This document shows positions 47,711 through 59,807 of a stretch of 64,000 bases of DNA, piece by piece. Under the pieces are notes generated by a model. The model had not been told where the DNA came from, ran no database searches, and saw only the letters and a program-made list of their open reading frames with translations. The stretch's first letter is position 1, and each line of letters opens with the position of its first letter. Source of the stretch: Marinobacter sp. F3R08 (GTDB lineage: Bacteria; Pseudomonadota; Gammaproteobacteria; Pseudomonadales; Oleiphilaceae). The position numbers and the translations under genes were made by a program. Location of the stretch: contig NZ_JAHKPI010000005.1 of the NCBI RefSeq assembly GCF_018860425.1, forward strand, positions 105,051 through 169,050, written 5' to 3'.

Positions 47711-50700
47711 TCAGCTCTCGCGATTGAGCTCTGCACTCAGCGCTTCTTCCACATCCGCCGCGGTCACGCCCTGCTCTTCCAGTTCACGCTTGCGACGACG
47801 TTCGCTATGGTAGGCCAGACCGGTACCCGCAGGAATCAGTCGACCAACCACAACATTCTCTTTCAGGCCGCGCAGGTAATCACGCTTGCCGGTAACCGCA
47901 CCCTCGGTGAGTACCCTGGTGGTTTCCTGGAACGAAGCCGCGGAAATGAACGACTCTGTAGCCAGGGAAGCCTTGGTGATACCCAGCAGCAGACGATCGA
48001 ACCTTGCCGGTTCCTTGTCTGCGGCCTCAGCCTTCTCGTTTTCTTCCAGCACCTGAGTAATTTCTACCTGATCGCCGGACAGCAGAGTCGTATCACCCGG
48101 ATCGGTAATTTCGACCTTACGCAGCATCTGACGAACGATAACCTCAATGTGTTTATCGTTGATGACAACACCCTGCAGACGATAAACGTCCTGGATTTCG
48201 TTGGTGATGTACTTGGCCAACTCAACCACGCCCAAAAGGCGGAGGATATCGTGCGGATTGGACGGCCCGTCTGAAATCACCTCGCCCTTCTCAACGGTCT
48301 CACCTTCGAAAACGTTGAGCTGTCGGTGCTTGGGAATCAGCACTTCGTATGCATCCGCATCCTTTGGCGTGATCACCAGGCGTTTTTTGCCCTTCGTCTC
48401 TTTGCCGAACGAGACCATACCGCTGATTTCAGCCAAGATGGACGATTCCTTCGGACGACGTGCCTCGAAGAGGTCGGCAACCCTTGGCAGACCACCTGTA
48501 ATATCCCGGGTCTTCGAGCTTTCCTGTGGAATACGGGCCACAACATCACCAAGCTCGACCCTCGCACCGTTGGCCATGGTCACCAGCGCGTTTGCCGGCA
48601 GGAAGAAGATTGCGGCACCGCCTGCCGGCAATTGCACTTCCTCGCCTTTCTCATCAATGAGCTGGATGGCCGGACGAATATCCTTACCAGCAGCAGGGCG
48701 CTCTTTGGGGTCAATAACCTCCATAGTGGACAGGCCGGTCAGTTCATCGGTCTGGGTACGGACGGTGATGCCCTGATCCATGTTGACAAACTTCGCAGTA
48801 CCGCCCGCTTCGGCAATGATCGGGTGGGTGTGTGGATCCCATTTGGCAACCACAACGCCAGCTTCTACCGCATCGCCATTCTTGACTGAAAGCACTGCAC
48901 CGTATGGGAGCTTGTACCATTCACGCTCACGACCCTGATCATCCGCAATCGCCAATGCCGAGGAGCGAGAGATAACTACCAGGGAGCCATCGCTCTTCTC
49001 GATCGACTTCAGGTTATGCAGGCGAACAGTGCCGCCATGCTTGACCTGGATATTGTCGACCGCAGATGCCCGACTCGCCGCACCACCAATGTGGAACGTA
49101 CGCATGGTCAGCTGAGTACCCGGCTCGCCGATGGACTGTGCCGCGATAACGCCCACTGCCTCACCAACGTTGACCTCATGACCACGAGCGAGATCACGGC
49201 CATAACACATAGAACAGATACCGTGACGGGTTTCGCAGGTGATCGCGGAGCGAACCCAGACCTCATCCACACCGGCACGCTCAAGCGTTTCAACAGCCTT
49301 TTCGTCCAACAAAGTACCTGCGGAAATAACCGCGTTATCCTTGTCGGTCGGTGTAAAGGCATCACGAGCAGTAACACGACCGAGAACCCGATCACCGAGG
49401 GGAACGACCACGTCGCCGCCTTCAATGTGCGGCGTCATCAGCAGGCCTTCATCGGTACCACAATCGGTCTCAGTGACGACCAGATCCTGTGAAACATCCA
49501 CCAGTCGACGGGTCAGGTAACCGGAGTTAGCGGTCTTCAGAGCCGTATCTGCCAGACCCTTACGAGCACCGTGGGTCGAGATGAAGTACTGCAGTACGTT
49601 CAGACCTTCACGGAAGTTCGCTGTGATCGGCGTTTCGATGATGGATCCATCCGGCTTGGCCATCAAGCCACGCATACCAGCAAGCTGACGAATCTGTGCG
49701 GCCGAACCCCGTGCACCAGAATCCGCCATCATGTAAACCGAGTTGAACGACTCCTGCATCAGGTCTTTGCCGTCTTCACCTTTCACAGGCTTCCCGTCCG
49801 GCCCGATAACCTGCTCTTTTGCCAGACGCTCCATCATTGCCTTGGAGACTTTATCGTTGGCGCGAGACCAGATATCAATAACCTTGTTGTACTTCTCGCC
49901 CTGGGTCAGCAGACCAGACGCGTACTGGGTTTCGATATCCTTTACTTCTGCGGATGCCGCATCAACCAGCTCGTACTTCTCCGGAGGAATCTCGAAATCG
50001 TTGAAGCCGATCGAAATGCCAGAGACGGTGGCGTAGTGGTACCCCATATACATCAGCTGATCTGCGAAGATCACGGTGTCTTTCAGACCGGCATCGCGGT
50101 AACAGGTGTTGATCAGGTTGGAGATGGACTTTTTGACCATGGGCTTGTTAACAAGCTCATAGGACAGTCCATCTGGCACGATATCAAACAACAGAGCTCG
50201 CCCAACCGTTGTTTCAACGATCTTGTACTCTTCTGAGCGCGAACCGTCTTCGGCAATCGATACCTCTTTCACCCGGACCTTCACAATTGCCTGGAGATCC
50301 ACCATGCCTGCACCATAGGCCCGGTGCGCCTCTTTAACATCGGCAAACACCATGCCTTCACCGAGGGCACTCTTGCGCTCACGGGTCATGTAGTACAGAC
50401 CAAGTACAACGTCCTGGGATGGCACGATGATCGGCTCGCCGTTAGCCGGAGACAGTACGTTGTTGGTAGACATCATCAACGCACGGGCTTCGAGCTGAGC
50501 TTCGAGGGTCAGCGGTACATGTACCGCCATCTGGTCACCGTCAAAGTCGGCGTTGTAGGCCGCACAGACCAGCGGGTGCAGCTGGATCGCTTTACCTTCG
50601 ATCAGAACCGGCTCGAACGCCTGGATACCCAGACGGTGCAGAGTCGGCGCACGGTTCAGCATGATCGGATGCTCGCGGATGACCTCATCCAGGATATCCC

Positions 50701-51925
50701 AGACCACGCCTTCCTCGCGCTCAACCATCTTCTTGGCGGCCTTGATGGTCGTAGCCAGGCCGCGATGCTCCAGCTTGGAGAAAATAAACGGCTTGAACAG
50801 CTCCAGGGCCATCTTCTTCGGAAGACCACACTGGTGCAGACGCAGGTAGGGACCAACCACGATCACGGAACGACCCGAGTAGTCCACACGCTTACCAAGC
50901 AGGTTCTGACGGAAGCGGCCCTGCTTACCCTTGATCATGTCAGCCAGAGACTTCAACGGACGCTTGTTGGTGCCGGTAATAGCCCGGCCACGACGACCGT
51001 TGTCCAGCAGTGCGTCCACGGCTTCCTGGAGCATCCGTTTCTCGTTGCGCACGATGATGTCCGGAGCGTTCAGCTCCAGCAGGCGCTTGAGACGGTTGTT
51101 CCGGTTAATCACACGGCGGTAAAGATCGTTCAGGTCAGACGTCGCGAAACGGCCACCATCGAGCGGTACCAGCGGACGCAGATCCGGCGGAAGAACCGGC
51201 AACACGGTCATAACCATATCGCCCGGTTTGTTACCGGAGTACAGGAACGCTTCAAGAATCTTCAGGCGCTTGCTGAATTTCTTGATCTTGGTTTCAGAAT
51301 TGGTCTGAGGAATCTCCTCACGCAGTGCATCAACCTCTTCCTGCAGGTCGATTCCTTCGAGAAGCTCCTTGACCGCTTCAGCACCCATACGCGCATCGAA
51401 CTCGTCGCCGAATTCTTCAAGGGCTTCGTAGTACTGCTCGTCGTTCAGCAGTTGCCCCTTCTCCAGAGTGGTCATCCCCGGATCGATCACAATAAACGAT
51501 TCAAAGTACAGGACCCGCTCGATGTCGCGCAGGGTCATATCCAGCATCAGACCGATACGGGACGGCAGTGACTTCAGGAACCAGATATGTGCTACCGGGC
51601 TGGCCAGCTCGATGTGCCCCATGCGCTCACGACGCACACTGGCAAGCGCAACCTCAACGCCACATTTCTCGCAGATTACACCGCGATGCTTGAGGCGCTT
51701 GTATTTGCCGCACAGGCACTCGTAGTCCTTTATCGGGCCAAAGATCTTGGCGCAGAAAAGACCGTCGCGCTCGGGCTTGAAGGTACGGTAGTTAATGGTC
51801 TCAGGCTTCTTCACTTCGCCGAAGGACCAGGAACGGATCATGTCAGGCGACGCCAGGCCAATACGGATAGCGTCGAATTCCTTGCTTTGGTTCTGGCTCT
51901 TGAGAAGATTCAGCAAATCTTTCAT
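47711..51925 (-). CDS. rpoC: RNA polymerase subunit beta'
   Basis: The product has 1404 residues. The N-terminal zinc site is [19 protein letters not shown]. The active-site loop [12 protein letters not shown] holds the three Mg2+-binding aspartates, and the second zinc site lies in [19 protein letters not shown], just before the trigger-loop region ([15 protein letters not shown]). The C-terminal part contacts omega. It follows rpoB by 76 bases. Confidence 0.99.
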   Translation of the reverse strand: MKDLLNLLKSQNQSKEFDAIRIGLASPDMIRSWSFGEVKKPETINYRTFKPERDGLFCAKIFGPIKDYECLCGKYKRLKHRGVICEKCGVEVALASVRRERMGHIELASPVAHIWFLKSLPSRIGLMLDMTLRDIERVLYFESFIVIDPGMTTLEKGQLLNDEQYYEALEEFGDEFDARMGAEAVKELLEGIDLQEEVDALREEIPQTNSETKIKKFSKRLKILEAFLYSGNKPGDMVMTVLPVLPPDLRPLVPLDGGRFATSDLNDLYRRVINRNNRLKRLLELNAPDIIVRNEKRMLQEAVDALLDNGRRGRAITGTNKRPLKSLADMIKGKQGRFRQNLLGKRVDYSGRSVIVVGPYLRLHQCGLPKKMALELFKPFIFSKLEHRGLATTIKAAKKMVEREEGVVWDILDEVIREHPIMLNRAPTLHRLGIQAFEPVLIEGKAIQLHPLVCAAYNADFDGDQMAVHVPLTLEAQLEARALMMSTNNVLSPANGEPIIVPSQDVVLGLYYMTRERKSALGEGMVFADVKEAHRAYGAGMVDLQAIVKVRVKEVSIAEDGSRSEEYKIVETTVGRALLFDIVPDGLSYELVNKPMVKKSISNLINTCYRDAGLKDTVIFADQLMYMGYHYATVSGISIGFNDFEIPPEKYELVDAASAEVKDIETQYASGLLTQGEKYNKVIDIWSRANDKVSKAMMERLAKEQVIGPDGKPVKGEDGKDLMQESFNSVYMMADSGARGSAAQIRQLAGMRGLMAKPDGSIIETPITANFREGLNVLQYFISTHGARKGLADTALKTANSGYLTRRLVDVSQDLVVTETDCGTDEGLLMTPHIEGGDVVVPLGDRVLGRVTARDAFTPTDKDNAVISAGTLLDEKAVETLERAGVDEVWVRSAITCETRHGICSMCYGRDLARGHEVNVGEAVGVIAAQSIGEPGTQLTMRTFHIGGAASRASAVDNIQVKHGGTVRLHNLKSIEKSDGSLVVISRSSALAIADDQGREREWYKLPYGAVLSVKNGDAVEAGVVVAKWDPHTHPIIAEAGGTAKFVNMDQGITVRTQTDELTGLSTMEVIDPKERPAAGKDIRPAIQLIDEKGEEVQLPAGGAAIFFLPANALVTMANGARVELGDVVARIPQESSKTRDITGGLPRVADLFEARRPKESSILAEISGMVSFGKETKGKKRLVITPKDADAYEVLIPKHRQLNVFEGETVEKGEVISDGPSNPHDILRLLGVVELAKYITNEIQDVYRLQGVVINDKHIEVIVRQMLRKVEITDPGDTTLLSGDQVEITQVLEENEKAEAADKEPARFDRLLLGITKASLATESFISAASFQETTRVLTEGAVTGKRDYLRGLKENVVVGRLIPAGTGLAYHSERRRKRELEEQGVTAADVEEALSAELNRES

Positions 51926-52001
51926 CAGTAAAAGCTCCGGATGGCGTTAATCTCGGGCGGGCACAGGTCGTACCCGCTCACGCTGCCAAAAACAATTCGG
52001 C

Positions 52002-55000
52002 TCACTCGGATTCCAGCTCGATGTCGATACCCAGCGAGCGGATTTCCTTGACAAGAACGTTGAAGGATTCGGGCATGCCCGGCTCCATCCGATGATCGCC
52101 ATCGACAATGTTCTTGTACATCTTGGTCCGACCGTTCACATCATCAGACTTAACGGTGAGCATTTCCTGCAGCGTGTATGCTGCGCCGTAAGCCTCGAGG
52201 GCCCACACTTCCATCTCACCGAAGCGCTGGCCACCAAACTGCGCCTTACCACCCAGCGGCTGCTGGGTAACCAGGCTGTAAGAGCCGGTCGAACGAGCGT
52301 GCATCTTGTCGTCGATCAGGTGGTTCAGCTTCAGGATGTACATGTAACCAACCGTCACCGGGCGATCAAAAGCATCACCGGTACGACCATCGTAAAGCTT
52401 GGTCTGCCCGGTAGTGCTCATTCCCGCCAGTTCAAGCATACGCTTGACCTCGGCTTCCTTGGCGCCGTCGAAGACCGGCGTCGCCATGGGCACACCGCCC
52501 CGAAGGTTGTGGCACATTTCCAGGATTTCCTTATCGGTCAGGGAATCCAGGTCCACCTTGAAAACTTCATCTGAGTGATTGTAGATCTCATCCAGCAGCT
52601 TGCGTAACTCAGCCACCTTACGCTGTTCATCCAGCATCTGACTGATTCGCTCACCCAGTCCTTTGGCTGCCGCACCCAAGTGTGTCTCAAGCACCTGACC
52701 TACGTTCATCCGCGAAGGAACACCCAGCGGGTTGAGCACCACGTCAACGGTATTGCCATACTCGTCGTAAGGCATGTCCTCAATTGGCATTACCGAGGAA
52801 ATAACACCCTTGTTACCGTGACGACCGGCCATCTTGTCACCCGGCTGGATCCGACGCTTGATTGCCAGATAGACCTTGACGATTTTAAGGACGCCCGGCG
52901 CGAGATCATCACCCTGTTGAAGCTTGCCCTTCTTGTCGTCGAAACGGGCCTCGTGCTCTTTCTTACGATCCTCCAGACCCTGCTCGGACTTCTCAAGAAG
53001 CTCGTTCAGGCTCTCGTCTTTCATCCGGAGCTTGAACCAGTCGGAACGCGGCAACTCGGCGAGGTAGCCTTCTTCGAGGGCCAGGCCTTTTTTCAGGCCA
53101 GGTCCACTGATCACTTCCTGCCCTTTCAGCGCATTCATCAGACGTTCGAACGTCGCACCTTCAACAATCCGGTACTCGTCCTTCAGGTCTTTGCGATACT
53201 GATCCAACTGCTCTTTTTCGATGGACTGGGCTCGCTGATCCTTTTCGATACCATCACGGGTAAAGACCTGCACGTCGATAACGGTACCGCGGGTACCGGT
53301 CGGCACACGGGAAGAGGTGTCCTTAACATCGGACGCCTTCTCACCAAAGATCGCACGCAGCAGCTTCTCTTCCGGCGTCAGCTGGGTCTCGCCCTTCGGC
53401 GTCACTTTGCCGACCAGAATATCACCAGGCCCCACTTCTGCGCCGATGTAAACGATGCCAGACTCATCCAGCTTGGACAGCGCGCTTTCACCAACGTTCG
53501 GAATGTCCGCTGTAATCTCTTCGCTTCCGAGTTTGGTGTCCCGAGCCACACAGGTCAGTTCCTGGATGTGGATCGTCGTCAGACGGTCTTCCTGAACCAC
53601 CTTTTCTGAGATGAGGATCGAGTCCTCAAAGTTGTAGCCGTTCCAGGGCATGAACGCGATGCGCATGTTCTGACCCAGCGCCAACTCACCCAGATCTACG
53701 GACGGGCCGTCTGCCAACACGTCACCACGAGCAATGACATCGCCCTGACGAACAATGGAACGCTGATTGATACAGGTGTTCTGGTTCGAACGGGTGTATT
53801 TGGTCAGGTTGTAGATATCCACACCTGCATCACCCGCTTCGGTTTCTTCGTTTTTGACACGGACCACGATACGGGCCGCATCCACACTCTCGATAACACC
53901 ACCACGACGCGCCGTCACACAGACACCGGAGTCCTGTGCTACCGTGCGCTCAACCCCTGTACCCACCAACGGCACCTGAGAACGCAGGGTCGGAACGGCC
54001 TGACGCTGCATGTTCGCACCCATCAGTGCCCGGTTAGCATCATCATGCTCCAGGAACGGAATCAGAGACGCAGCAACCGATACTACCTGGCGCGGAGAAA
54101 CGTCCATGAAGTTGACGCTTTCCGGCGGAGTAACGGTGAATTCGTTCTGGTGCCGAACAGTAACGAGTTCGTCTGTCAGGCGCTTAGTGCTTTCGTCCAT
54201 GGCCGCGCTGGCCTGGGCGATAACGTAGTTGCTTTCTTCAATGGCCGACAGGTAGACCACTTCATCAGTGACCACGCCGTCTACAACCTTACGGTACGGA
54301 CTCTCAAGGAAGCCGTAGGAGTTGGAACGGGCGTAGGTTGCCAGAGAGTTGATCAGACCGATGTTCGGACCTTCCGGCGTCTCGATCGGACACACACGAC
54401 CGTAGTGAGTCGGGTGTACGTCACGAACCTCAAAGCCGGCACGCTCGCGGGTCAGACCACCTGGACCAAGGGCCGAGATACGGCGCTTGTGAGTCACTTC
54501 CGAAAGCGGGTTGTTCTGATCCATAAACTGGGACAACTGACTGGAGCCAAAGAACTCCTTCACTGCCGCCGCAACTGGCTTGGCATTGATCAGATCCTGA
54601 GGCATCAGGCCTTCACTTTCTGCCAGGCTCAGACGCTCACGAACTGCCCGTTCAACCCTTACCAGGCCGACGCGGAACTGGTTTTCAGCCATTTCACCAA
54701 CACAGCGAACACGGCGGTTACCCAAGTTATCGATATCGTCCACATTGCCCTGACCGTTACGAATATCGATCAGCGTCTTCAGAACGTCGATGATATCTTC
54801 ATGGGTCAGGATGCCCTCGCCGGTACTTTCCTCGCGGCGCAAGCGACGGTTGAGCTTCATTCGCCCTACCGCAGACAGGTCATACCGCTCTTCGGAGAAG
54901 AACAGGTTATTGAACAGATTCTCCGCCGACTCTTTGGTAGGCGGCTCGCCCGGGCGCATCATGCGGTAAATCTCAACCAGCGCTTCGAGCGGCGTGCGAG

Positions 55001-56081
55001 TCGGATCAATCCGCAAGGTGTCAGACATGAACGGACCACAATCCAGATCATTCGTGTAAAGGGTTTCTATTTCCTTCACACCTGCATCCAGAATCTTGGT
55101 CACTAGCTCTTCGCTGAGCTCGGAGTTGCATTCTACCAGTACTTCGCCAGAAGCCTGGTCGATCATATCCTTCGCCAGAACACGGCCGTACAGGTACTCG
55201 GTTGGCACCTCCAGCTCGCTGATACCTGTTTTTTCCAACTGCTTGATGTGGCGAGCAGTTATCCGGCGGCCTTCCTCGACAATCACGTTGCCGTCGTTGT
55301 CCTTGATATCGAAGGTCGCGATGTCGCCACGCAGCCGGCTCGGCACCAGTTCCAGCTTGCACACTTCCGCGCCCAGGCTGAATTTACTGGTTTCGAAGAA
55401 CATCTCAAGCATCTGCTCGGATGTGTATCCAAGACCACGCAGAAGAATGGACGCCGGAAGTTTCCGACGACGATCGATTCGAACAAATACTGAGTCTTTC
55501 GGATCGAATTCGAAGTCCAACCAGGAACCACGGTAAGGAATCACCCGGGCAGAATACAGCAGCTTGCCTGACGAGTGGGTCTTACCCTTGTCGTGATCGA
55601 AGAATACACCCGGTGACCGGTGGAGCTGGGAAACAATAACACGCTCGGTACCATTGATAACGAAGGTACCGTTCTCGGTCATCAGGGGCATTTCGCCCAT
55701 GTAGACTTCCTGCTCTTTAATGTCCTTGATCGCCTTGTTCGACGACTCCTTATCATAAATGATAAGACGGACCTTCACCCGCAGCGGCGCTGCATAGGTT
55801 ACGCCCCTAAGCTGGCATTCCTTGACATCAAAAACCGGCTCGCCAATACGGTAACTAACGTATTCGAGCGCGGCATTGCCAGAATAACTGACAATCGGGA
55901 ATACGGATTTGAATGCTGCGTGAAGACCGGTTTCCCGGCGGTCTTCAGGAGCGGCTTCCATTTGGAGGAAGTCCCGGAACGAATCCAGCTGAATAGACAG
56001 CAAATAGGGGACGTCCATCACGGAAGGCAATTTACTAAAATCTTTGCGAATCCGCTTTTTCTCAGTGTAGGAGTAAGTCAT
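52002..56081 (-). CDS. rpoB: RNA polymerase subunit beta
   Basis: The product has 1359 residues. The rifampicin pocket reads [30 protein letters not shown] with the sensitive residues Asp, His and Ser at the 516, 526 and 531 equivalents. [15 protein letters not shown] and the C-terminal [25 protein letters not shown] follow. I chose ATG 56081 because GGGGA lies about 7 bases upstream; an ATG two codons earlier is too near that site. An attenuator-like hairpin precedes the gene. Confidence 0.99.
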   Translation of the reverse strand: MTYSYTEKKRIRKDFSKLPSVMDVPYLLSIQLDSFRDFLQMEAAPEDRRETGLHAAFKSVFPIVSYSGNAALEYVSYRIGEPVFDVKECQLRGVTYAAPLRVKVRLIIYDKESSNKAIKDIKEQEVYMGEMPLMTENGTFVINGTERVIVSQLHRSPGVFFDHDKGKTHSSGKLLYSARVIPYRGSWLDFEFDPKDSVFVRIDRRRKLPASILLRGLGYTSEQMLEMFFETSKFSLGAEVCKLELVPSRLRGDIATFDIKDNDGNVIVEEGRRITARHIKQLEKTGISELEVPTEYLYGRVLAKDMIDQASGEVLVECNSELSEELVTKILDAGVKEIETLYTNDLDCGPFMSDTLRIDPTRTPLEALVEIYRMMRPGEPPTKESAENLFNNLFFSEERYDLSAVGRMKLNRRLRREESTGEGILTHEDIIDVLKTLIDIRNGQGNVDDIDNLGNRRVRCVGEMAENQFRVGLVRVERAVRERLSLAESEGLMPQDLINAKPVAAAVKEFFGSSQLSQFMDQNNPLSEVTHKRRISALGPGGLTRERAGFEVRDVHPTHYGRVCPIETPEGPNIGLINSLATYARSNSYGFLESPYRKVVDGVVTDEVVYLSAIEESNYVIAQASAAMDESTKRLTDELVTVRHQNEFTVTPPESVNFMDVSPRQVVSVAASLIPFLEHDDANRALMGANMQRQAVPTLRSQVPLVGTGVERTVAQDSGVCVTARRGGVIESVDAARIVVRVKNEETEAGDAGVDIYNLTKYTRSNQNTCINQRSIVRQGDVIARGDVLADGPSVDLGELALGQNMRIAFMPWNGYNFEDSILISEKVVQEDRLTTIHIQELTCVARDTKLGSEEITADIPNVGESALSKLDESGIVYIGAEVGPGDILVGKVTPKGETQLTPEEKLLRAIFGEKASDVKDTSSRVPTGTRGTVIDVQVFTRDGIEKDQRAQSIEKEQLDQYRKDLKDEYRIVEGATFERLMNALKGQEVISGPGLKKGLALEEGYLAELPRSDWFKLRMKDESLNELLEKSEQGLEDRKKEHEARFDDKKGKLQQGDDLAPGVLKIVKVYLAIKRRIQPGDKMAGRHGNKGVISSVMPIEDMPYDEYGNTVDVVLNPLGVPSRMNVGQVLETHLGAAAKGLGERISQMLDEQRKVAELRKLLDEIYNHSDEVFKVDLDSLTDKEILEMCHNLRGGVPMATPVFDGAKEAEVKRMLELAGMSTTGQTKLYDGRTGDAFDRPVTVGYMYILKLNHLIDDKMHARSTGSYSLVTQQPLGGKAQFGGQRFGEMEVWALEAYGAAYTLQEMLTVKSDDVNGRTKMYKNIVDGDHRMEPGMPESFNVLVKEIRSLGIDIELESE

Positions 56082-56246
56082 CTGCATTCCCCAGCTTTAG
56101 ACCTGATACCTGGTATCAAGAAGCAACCATTGTTCTGCTTCGGGGCCGAATTGCTCGGCTTATCGCGCCGTCTTGAACAAGACTCTGGCTGTAGGTTATA
56201 GATCTGACATCAACCTGCAATTGCTCACCAGACTCTATAGCATATA

Positions 56247-56282
56247 CAACAGAAAAAGGCCGGTGGCCCAAAGCCACCAGCC
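56247..56282 (-). terminator. Attenuator-type hairpin between rplL and rpoB
   Basis: On the minus strand GGCTGGTGGC pairs with GCCACCGGCC (one G-U) around a five-base loop, followed by TTTTTCTGTTG. It lies 40 bases after the rplL stop and about 176 bases before rpoB. E. coli has a partial terminator at the same place that lowers rpoBC output relative to the ribosomal genes. Confidence 0.9.
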
Positions 56283-56322
56283 TGTCCATGCTTATCGCAC
56301 GGCTTCAATCAACAGCCAACTC

Positions 56323-56700
56323 TTACTTAAGCTCAACAGAAGCGCCTGCTTCCTCAAGCTTCTTCTTGGCTTCTTCAGCGTCGTCTTTGCTCGCTGCTTC
56401 CTTGATAACGGAAGGCGCGCTGTCGACCATTTCTTTAGCTTCTTTCAGACCCAGGCCGGTCAGTTCGCGAACGGCCTTGATTACGTTTACTTTCTTCTCA
56501 CCAGGACCGGTAAGTACAACATCAAACTCGGTCTGCTCTTCAGCACCAGCATCACCAGCACCAGCAGCGGCCGGAGCGGCAGCAACTGCTGCAGCAGCAG
56601 AAACACCGAATTTCTCTTCCATTGCTTCAACCAGCGCAACAACATCCATTACGCTCATTTCAGCAATTGCATTCAAAATGTCTTCGTTAGACAGAGCCAT
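56323..56700 (-). CDS. rplL: 50S ribosomal protein L7/L12
   Basis: The product has 125 residues. The N-terminal dimerisation helices ([30 protein letters not shown]) are followed by an Ala/Gly/Pro-rich hinge at 35-55 and the C-terminal factor-binding domain [39 protein letters not shown]. It forms the stalk with L10 and recruits GTPase factors. It lies 39 bases after rplJ. Confidence 0.99.
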   Translation of the reverse strand: MALSNEDILNAIAEMSVMDVVALVEAMEEKFGVSAAAAVAAAPAAAGAGDAGAEEQTEFDVVLTGPGEKKVNVIKAVRELTGLGLKEAKEMVDSAPSVIKEAASKDDAEEAKKKLEEAGASVELK

Positions 56701-56739
56701 GACTTTCTCCCAAAAATAAAAAAATGGTGTTCAACAGAA

Positions 56740-57270
56740 TCAAGCAGCTTCTTGCTTCTGGTCGCGAACTGCCGCTACAGCACGAGTCACTTTCGAAGGA
56801 ACTTCGTTCAGTGTCCGTGCCAGCTTGGTGATCGGTGCCTGTGTTACAGCGGCCAGCATTGTCAGCGCTTCGTGACGTGTTGGCAGCTTGGCAAGACGAT
56901 CGATCTGGTCTGCACCCATCAGCTCTCCGCCGACGGCCAGTCCTTTAATCTCGAACGCTTCTTTCTCTTTGGCAAAATCCTTCAGCAGGCGCGCTGCCGC
57001 GCCCGGATCTTCCATAGAGAATGCCAGAATGGTCGGACCAACCAACGCTTCATCAATGCACTCGAACTCAGTACCACGAATCGCGATCTTCGCCAGGTTG
57101 TTACGTACAACCTTCAGACACACGTTTTCGGCACGAGCCTTGGCACGAAGCGCCGTCATGTCACCAGAGGTAACACCACGGTAGTCAGCCATAACCACAG
57201 ACAGGGCACCACCGGCAGTCTCGTTGACTTCAGCGACGATCGCTTTCTTGTCTTCGAGTCTAATTGCCAC
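56740..57270 (-). CDS. rplJ: 50S ribosomal protein L10
   Basis: The product has 176 residues from a GTG start ([15 protein letters not shown]), with GAGGAG 7 bases upstream; the frame open to 57315 runs into the leader [28 protein letters not shown] and VRNNLAKIA are the rRNA-binding part, and the C-terminal helix binds L7/L12 dimers. The L10-L12 complex is known to repress this operon by binding its leader. Confidence 0.97.
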   Translation of the reverse strand: MAIRLEDKKAIVAEVNETAGGALSVVMADYRGVTSGDMTALRAKARAENVCLKVVRNNLAKIAIRGTEFECIDEALVGPTILAFSMEDPGAAARLLKDFAKEKEAFEIKGLAVGGELMGADQIDRLAKLPTRHEALTMLAAVTQAPITKLARTLNEVPSKVTRAVAAVRDQKQEAA

Positions 57271-57440
57271 TGGATTTCTCCTCGATTTCGCCGGAATTTC
57301 CCGGCAAACCCACATATACCCCTCACGGGGCTCCTAACGGTGTTTGGGTTCAGAGAGAACGTCTTCACACCGTCTGCGCAGGCGTTACTTTAACCCCTCC
57401 AGCGTTTCCGATCGGACCAGAAACGCTTCAGGGGCCTGCG
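57271..57440 (-). ncRNA. L10 leader, ribosomal protein autoregulatory RNA
   Basis: The 225-base rplA-rplJ gap contains on the minus strand GCCTGCGCAGACGGTGTGAAG (57383-57363). This closely resembles the conserved kink-turn segment of the gammaproteobacterial L10 leader, where L10-L12 binds. Just upstream AGCGTTTC and GAAACGCT form a hairpin (57427-57401). The boundaries are approximate. By the known mechanism excess L10-L12 would block rplJ translation. Confidence 0.75.
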
Positions 57441-57495
57441 GTCTTTGACAGCCTTGGCTTCCGCCTAGACTACAAAGCAACTATCGTTCAGAAGG

Positions 57496-58194
57496 TCAGA
57501 CAACCAGACCGCTCTGATCGATAGTCAGGCCAGGGCCCATAGTCGAAGAAACGGTGATCTTCTTGAGATACACACCTTTCGCCGACGATGGCTTGGCCTT
57601 TTTCAGATCTGCTACCAGAGCCTCAAGGTTTTCCTTGATGTTCTGAGCAGAGAACTCAACATTACCCAGCGGTGCGTGGATGATGCCGTTTTTGTCGGTC
57701 CGGTAACGAACCTGACCAGCCTTGGCGTTTTTGACCGCAGTCTCAACGTCAGGGGTCACAGTACCCACCTTCGGGTTCGGCATCAGGCCACGCGGGCCGA
57801 GAATCTGGCCAAGCTGGCCAACGACACGCATAGCGTCCGGCGTGGCGATAACCACATCGAAATCCATGTTGCCTTTCTTAACTTCATCCGCCAGATCGTC
57901 CATACCAACGATATCTGCACCGGCAGCTGTTGCTTTCTCAGCATTGGCACCCTGAGTAAATACAGCAACTCGAACAGTCTTTCCGGTGCCGTGCGGCAGA
58001 ACCGTACTGCTACGAACAACCTGATCCGATTTACGCGCATCAACACCAAGGTTGACAGCAACGTCGACAGATTCTTTAAACTTAACGTTCTGACCCAGCT
58101 CGACCAGCAGCGCTACTGCCTCATCGACAGAATATGAACGTGCAGAGTCTACCTTTTCACGAATAAGCTTTTGACGCTTGCTCAGCTTTGCCAT
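57496..58194 (-). CDS. rplA: 50S ribosomal protein L1
   Basis: The product has 232 residues. [15 protein letters not shown] starts it, and [35 protein letters not shown] and [16 protein letters not shown] are diagnostic. It is the mobile L1 stalk that handles E-site tRNA; in E. coli it represses rplK-rplA translation. It lies one base after the rplK stop. Confidence 0.99.
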   Translation of the reverse strand: MAKLSKRQKLIREKVDSARSYSVDEAVALLVELGQNVKFKESVDVAVNLGVDARKSDQVVRSSTVLPHGTGKTVRVAVFTQGANAEKATAAGADIVGMDDLADEVKKGNMDFDVVIATPDAMRVVGQLGQILGPRGLMPNPKVGTVTPDVETAVKNAKAGQVRYRTDKNGIIHAPLGNVEFSAQNIKENLEALVADLKKAKPSSAKGVYLKKITVSSTMGPGLTIDQSGLVV

Positions 58195-58195
58195 G

Positions 58196-58627
58196 TTACA
58201 GGCCCTCCACGTTCAGGCCCATACTACGGGCTGTTCCTGCAATGGTACGTACTGCTGCATCCATATCGGCTGCAGTCAGATCCGGCTCTTTCGTTTTGGC
58301 AATTTCTTCAAGCTGTTCACGAGTTACCGTACCGACTTTCTCGGTATTCGGACGACCAGAACCGCTCTTAATGCCAGCCGCCTTCAACAGCAGGACCGGT
58401 GCGGGCGGTGTCTTGGTGATAAACGTGAAACTACGATCGCTATAGACAGTGATCACGGTAGGAATTGGAAGCCCAGGCTCCATATCCTGCGTCTGAGCGT
58501 TGAACGCCTTACAGAATTCCATGATATTCACGCCACGCTGGCCCAATGCAGGCCCAACGGGGGGACTTGGGTTGGCCTTGCCGGCAGCAACCTGAAGCTT
58601 GATGTAGGCTTCAATCTTCTTTGCCAT
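58196..58627 (-). CDS. rplK: 50S ribosomal protein L11
   Basis: The product has 143 residues. [43 protein letters not shown] is the proline-rich N-terminal domain where thiostrepton acts, and SMGLNVEGL ends the protein. It binds the GTPase-centre rRNA and is needed for RelA activation. AGGAGA lies five bases before the start. It opens the rplKAJL group after the nusG terminator. Confidence 0.99.
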   Translation of the reverse strand: MAKKIEAYIKLQVAAGKANPSPPVGPALGQRGVNIMEFCKAFNAQTQDMEPGLPIPTVITVYSDRSFTFITKTPPAPVLLLKAAGIKSGSGRPNTEKVGTVTREQLEEIAKTKEPDLTAADMDAAVRTIAGTARSMGLNVEGL

Positions 58628-58691
58628 AATAGTTCTCCTTTGGGTTCAATCGCCTTGCGGCTCCCCGTGTAGTTACAACTGCCAGAAGCAG

Positions 58692-58726
58692 ACACAAAAA
58701 GCCCGCGTCGCTTGAGCGCGCGAGCT
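58692..58726 (-). terminator. Terminator or attenuator between nusG and rplK
   Basis: On the minus strand AGCTCGCG pairs with CGCGGGCT (one G-U) around 11 bases and is followed by TTTTTGTGTC. It lies about 20 bases after the nusG stop. Only 65 bases remain before rplK and no strong promoter is evident there, so termination may be partial. Confidence 0.8.
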
Positions 58727-58746
58727 TTCAGCTTTTTTGTTGCCGA

Positions 58747-59280
58747 TCAGTCTTTTTCGACCTGCCCAAACTCCAGCTCCACCGGAGTTGAACGCCCAAA
58801 GATCAGGACAGCAACCTTGACCCGACTCTTATCGTAGTCAACTTCTTCAACCACACCATTGAAGTCCGCAAAAGGTCCTTCAATGACACGAACAATTTCT
58901 CCAGGCTCAAACAACGTTTTCGGTTTAGGCTTGTCTGAACCACTTTCAACTCTGCGAAGGATCGCCTCTGCTTCCTTTTCAGTAATCGGCGCAGGTTTAT
59001 CTTTTGTGCCACCAATAAACCCAAGAACCCGCGGAGTATTTTTTACAAGGTGCCATGTCGCATCGTCCATTTCCATCTGGACCAGTACGTATCCGGGATA
59101 GAATTTGCGCTCACTTTTGCGCTTCTTCCCTTCGCGCATCTCGACGACTTCCTCGGTTGGAACCAGGATATCACCGAAACGATCTTCCATCTCGTGCAGC
59201 GCCACACGCTCCTTGAGAGTGCGCATCACCTGCTTTTCGAAGCCAGAATACGCATGAACGACGTACCAGCGCTTAGCCAT
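58747..59280 (-). CDS. nusG: Transcription antitermination protein NusG
   Basis: The product has 177 residues. The NGN domain ([24 protein letters not shown], with [12 protein letters not shown] and PRVLGFIGG) is followed by the KOW domain ([25 protein letters not shown]). It tethers RNA polymerase to ribosomes through S10 and to Rho. It lies 12 bases after secE, the conserved pair. Confidence 0.99.
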   Translation of the reverse strand: MAKRWYVVHAYSGFEKQVMRTLKERVALHEMEDRFGDILVPTEEVVEMREGKKRKSERKFYPGYVLVQMEMDDATWHLVKNTPRVLGFIGGTKDKPAPITEKEAEAILRRVESGSDKPKPKTLFEPGEIVRVIEGPFADFNGVVEEVDYDKSRVKVAVLIFGRSTPVELEFGQVEKD

Positions 59281-59292
59281 TGCCCACTCCTG

Positions 59293-59661
59293 TTAACCGA
59301 TAAACCCGGCGACCAGCAAACTGATCAACGAATCCATACCCCACAACAACAGAGCCACAACCAGCACAAAAACCACAACAATAGCTGTCGTCTGCACGAG
59401 CTCAGGCCTGGTGGGCCATACCACTTTCCGGATCTCTACCCTCGCCTCTTTCAGCAGCGCCGCGAAACGACGACCACGATCGGTTTGAAGGGCAACAAGC
59501 GCCGCAACAACCGACAAAGCCACGAGAGCCAGAACCCGGTACAGCAGAGACTCGGCACCAAAATACTGATTTCCCACCACACCGATGGCAATCAGAACGA
59601 AAACAACCAACCACTTCACGATATCGAAACGGCTGGTTGACTGAACGGCTTTTGACTCCAT
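59293..59661 (-). CDS. secE: Protein translocase subunit SecE
   Basis: The product has 122 residues with three membrane helices (near 17-37, 43-60 and 92-114), the long enterobacterial/pseudomonad form. The amphipathic helix and conserved loop KEARVEIRKVVWPTRPELVQTT precede the third helix that clamps SecY. I chose ATG 59661, since the longer frame to 59724 would begin inside tRNA-Trp. Confidence 0.97.
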   Translation of the reverse strand: MESKAVQSTSRFDIVKWLVVFVLIAIGVVGNQYFGAESLLYRVLALVALSVVAALVALQTDRGRRFAALLKEARVEIRKVVWPTRPELVQTTAIVVVFVLVVALLLWGMDSLISLLVAGFIG

Positions 59662-59694
59662 AGGAATCAACTTATGTATCTGGATGTTAAAAAA

Positions 59695-59770
<76 letters not shown>

Positions 59771-59807
59771 GCACCGAAACAACTCAGCGCACTTACTCTC
59801 GAGCTAA

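Noticed and set aside
50324..51571. 415-codon open frame on the plus strand opposite rpoC
   Set aside because: It is antisense to a highly conserved gene, has composition driven by rpoC codons, and resembles no family.
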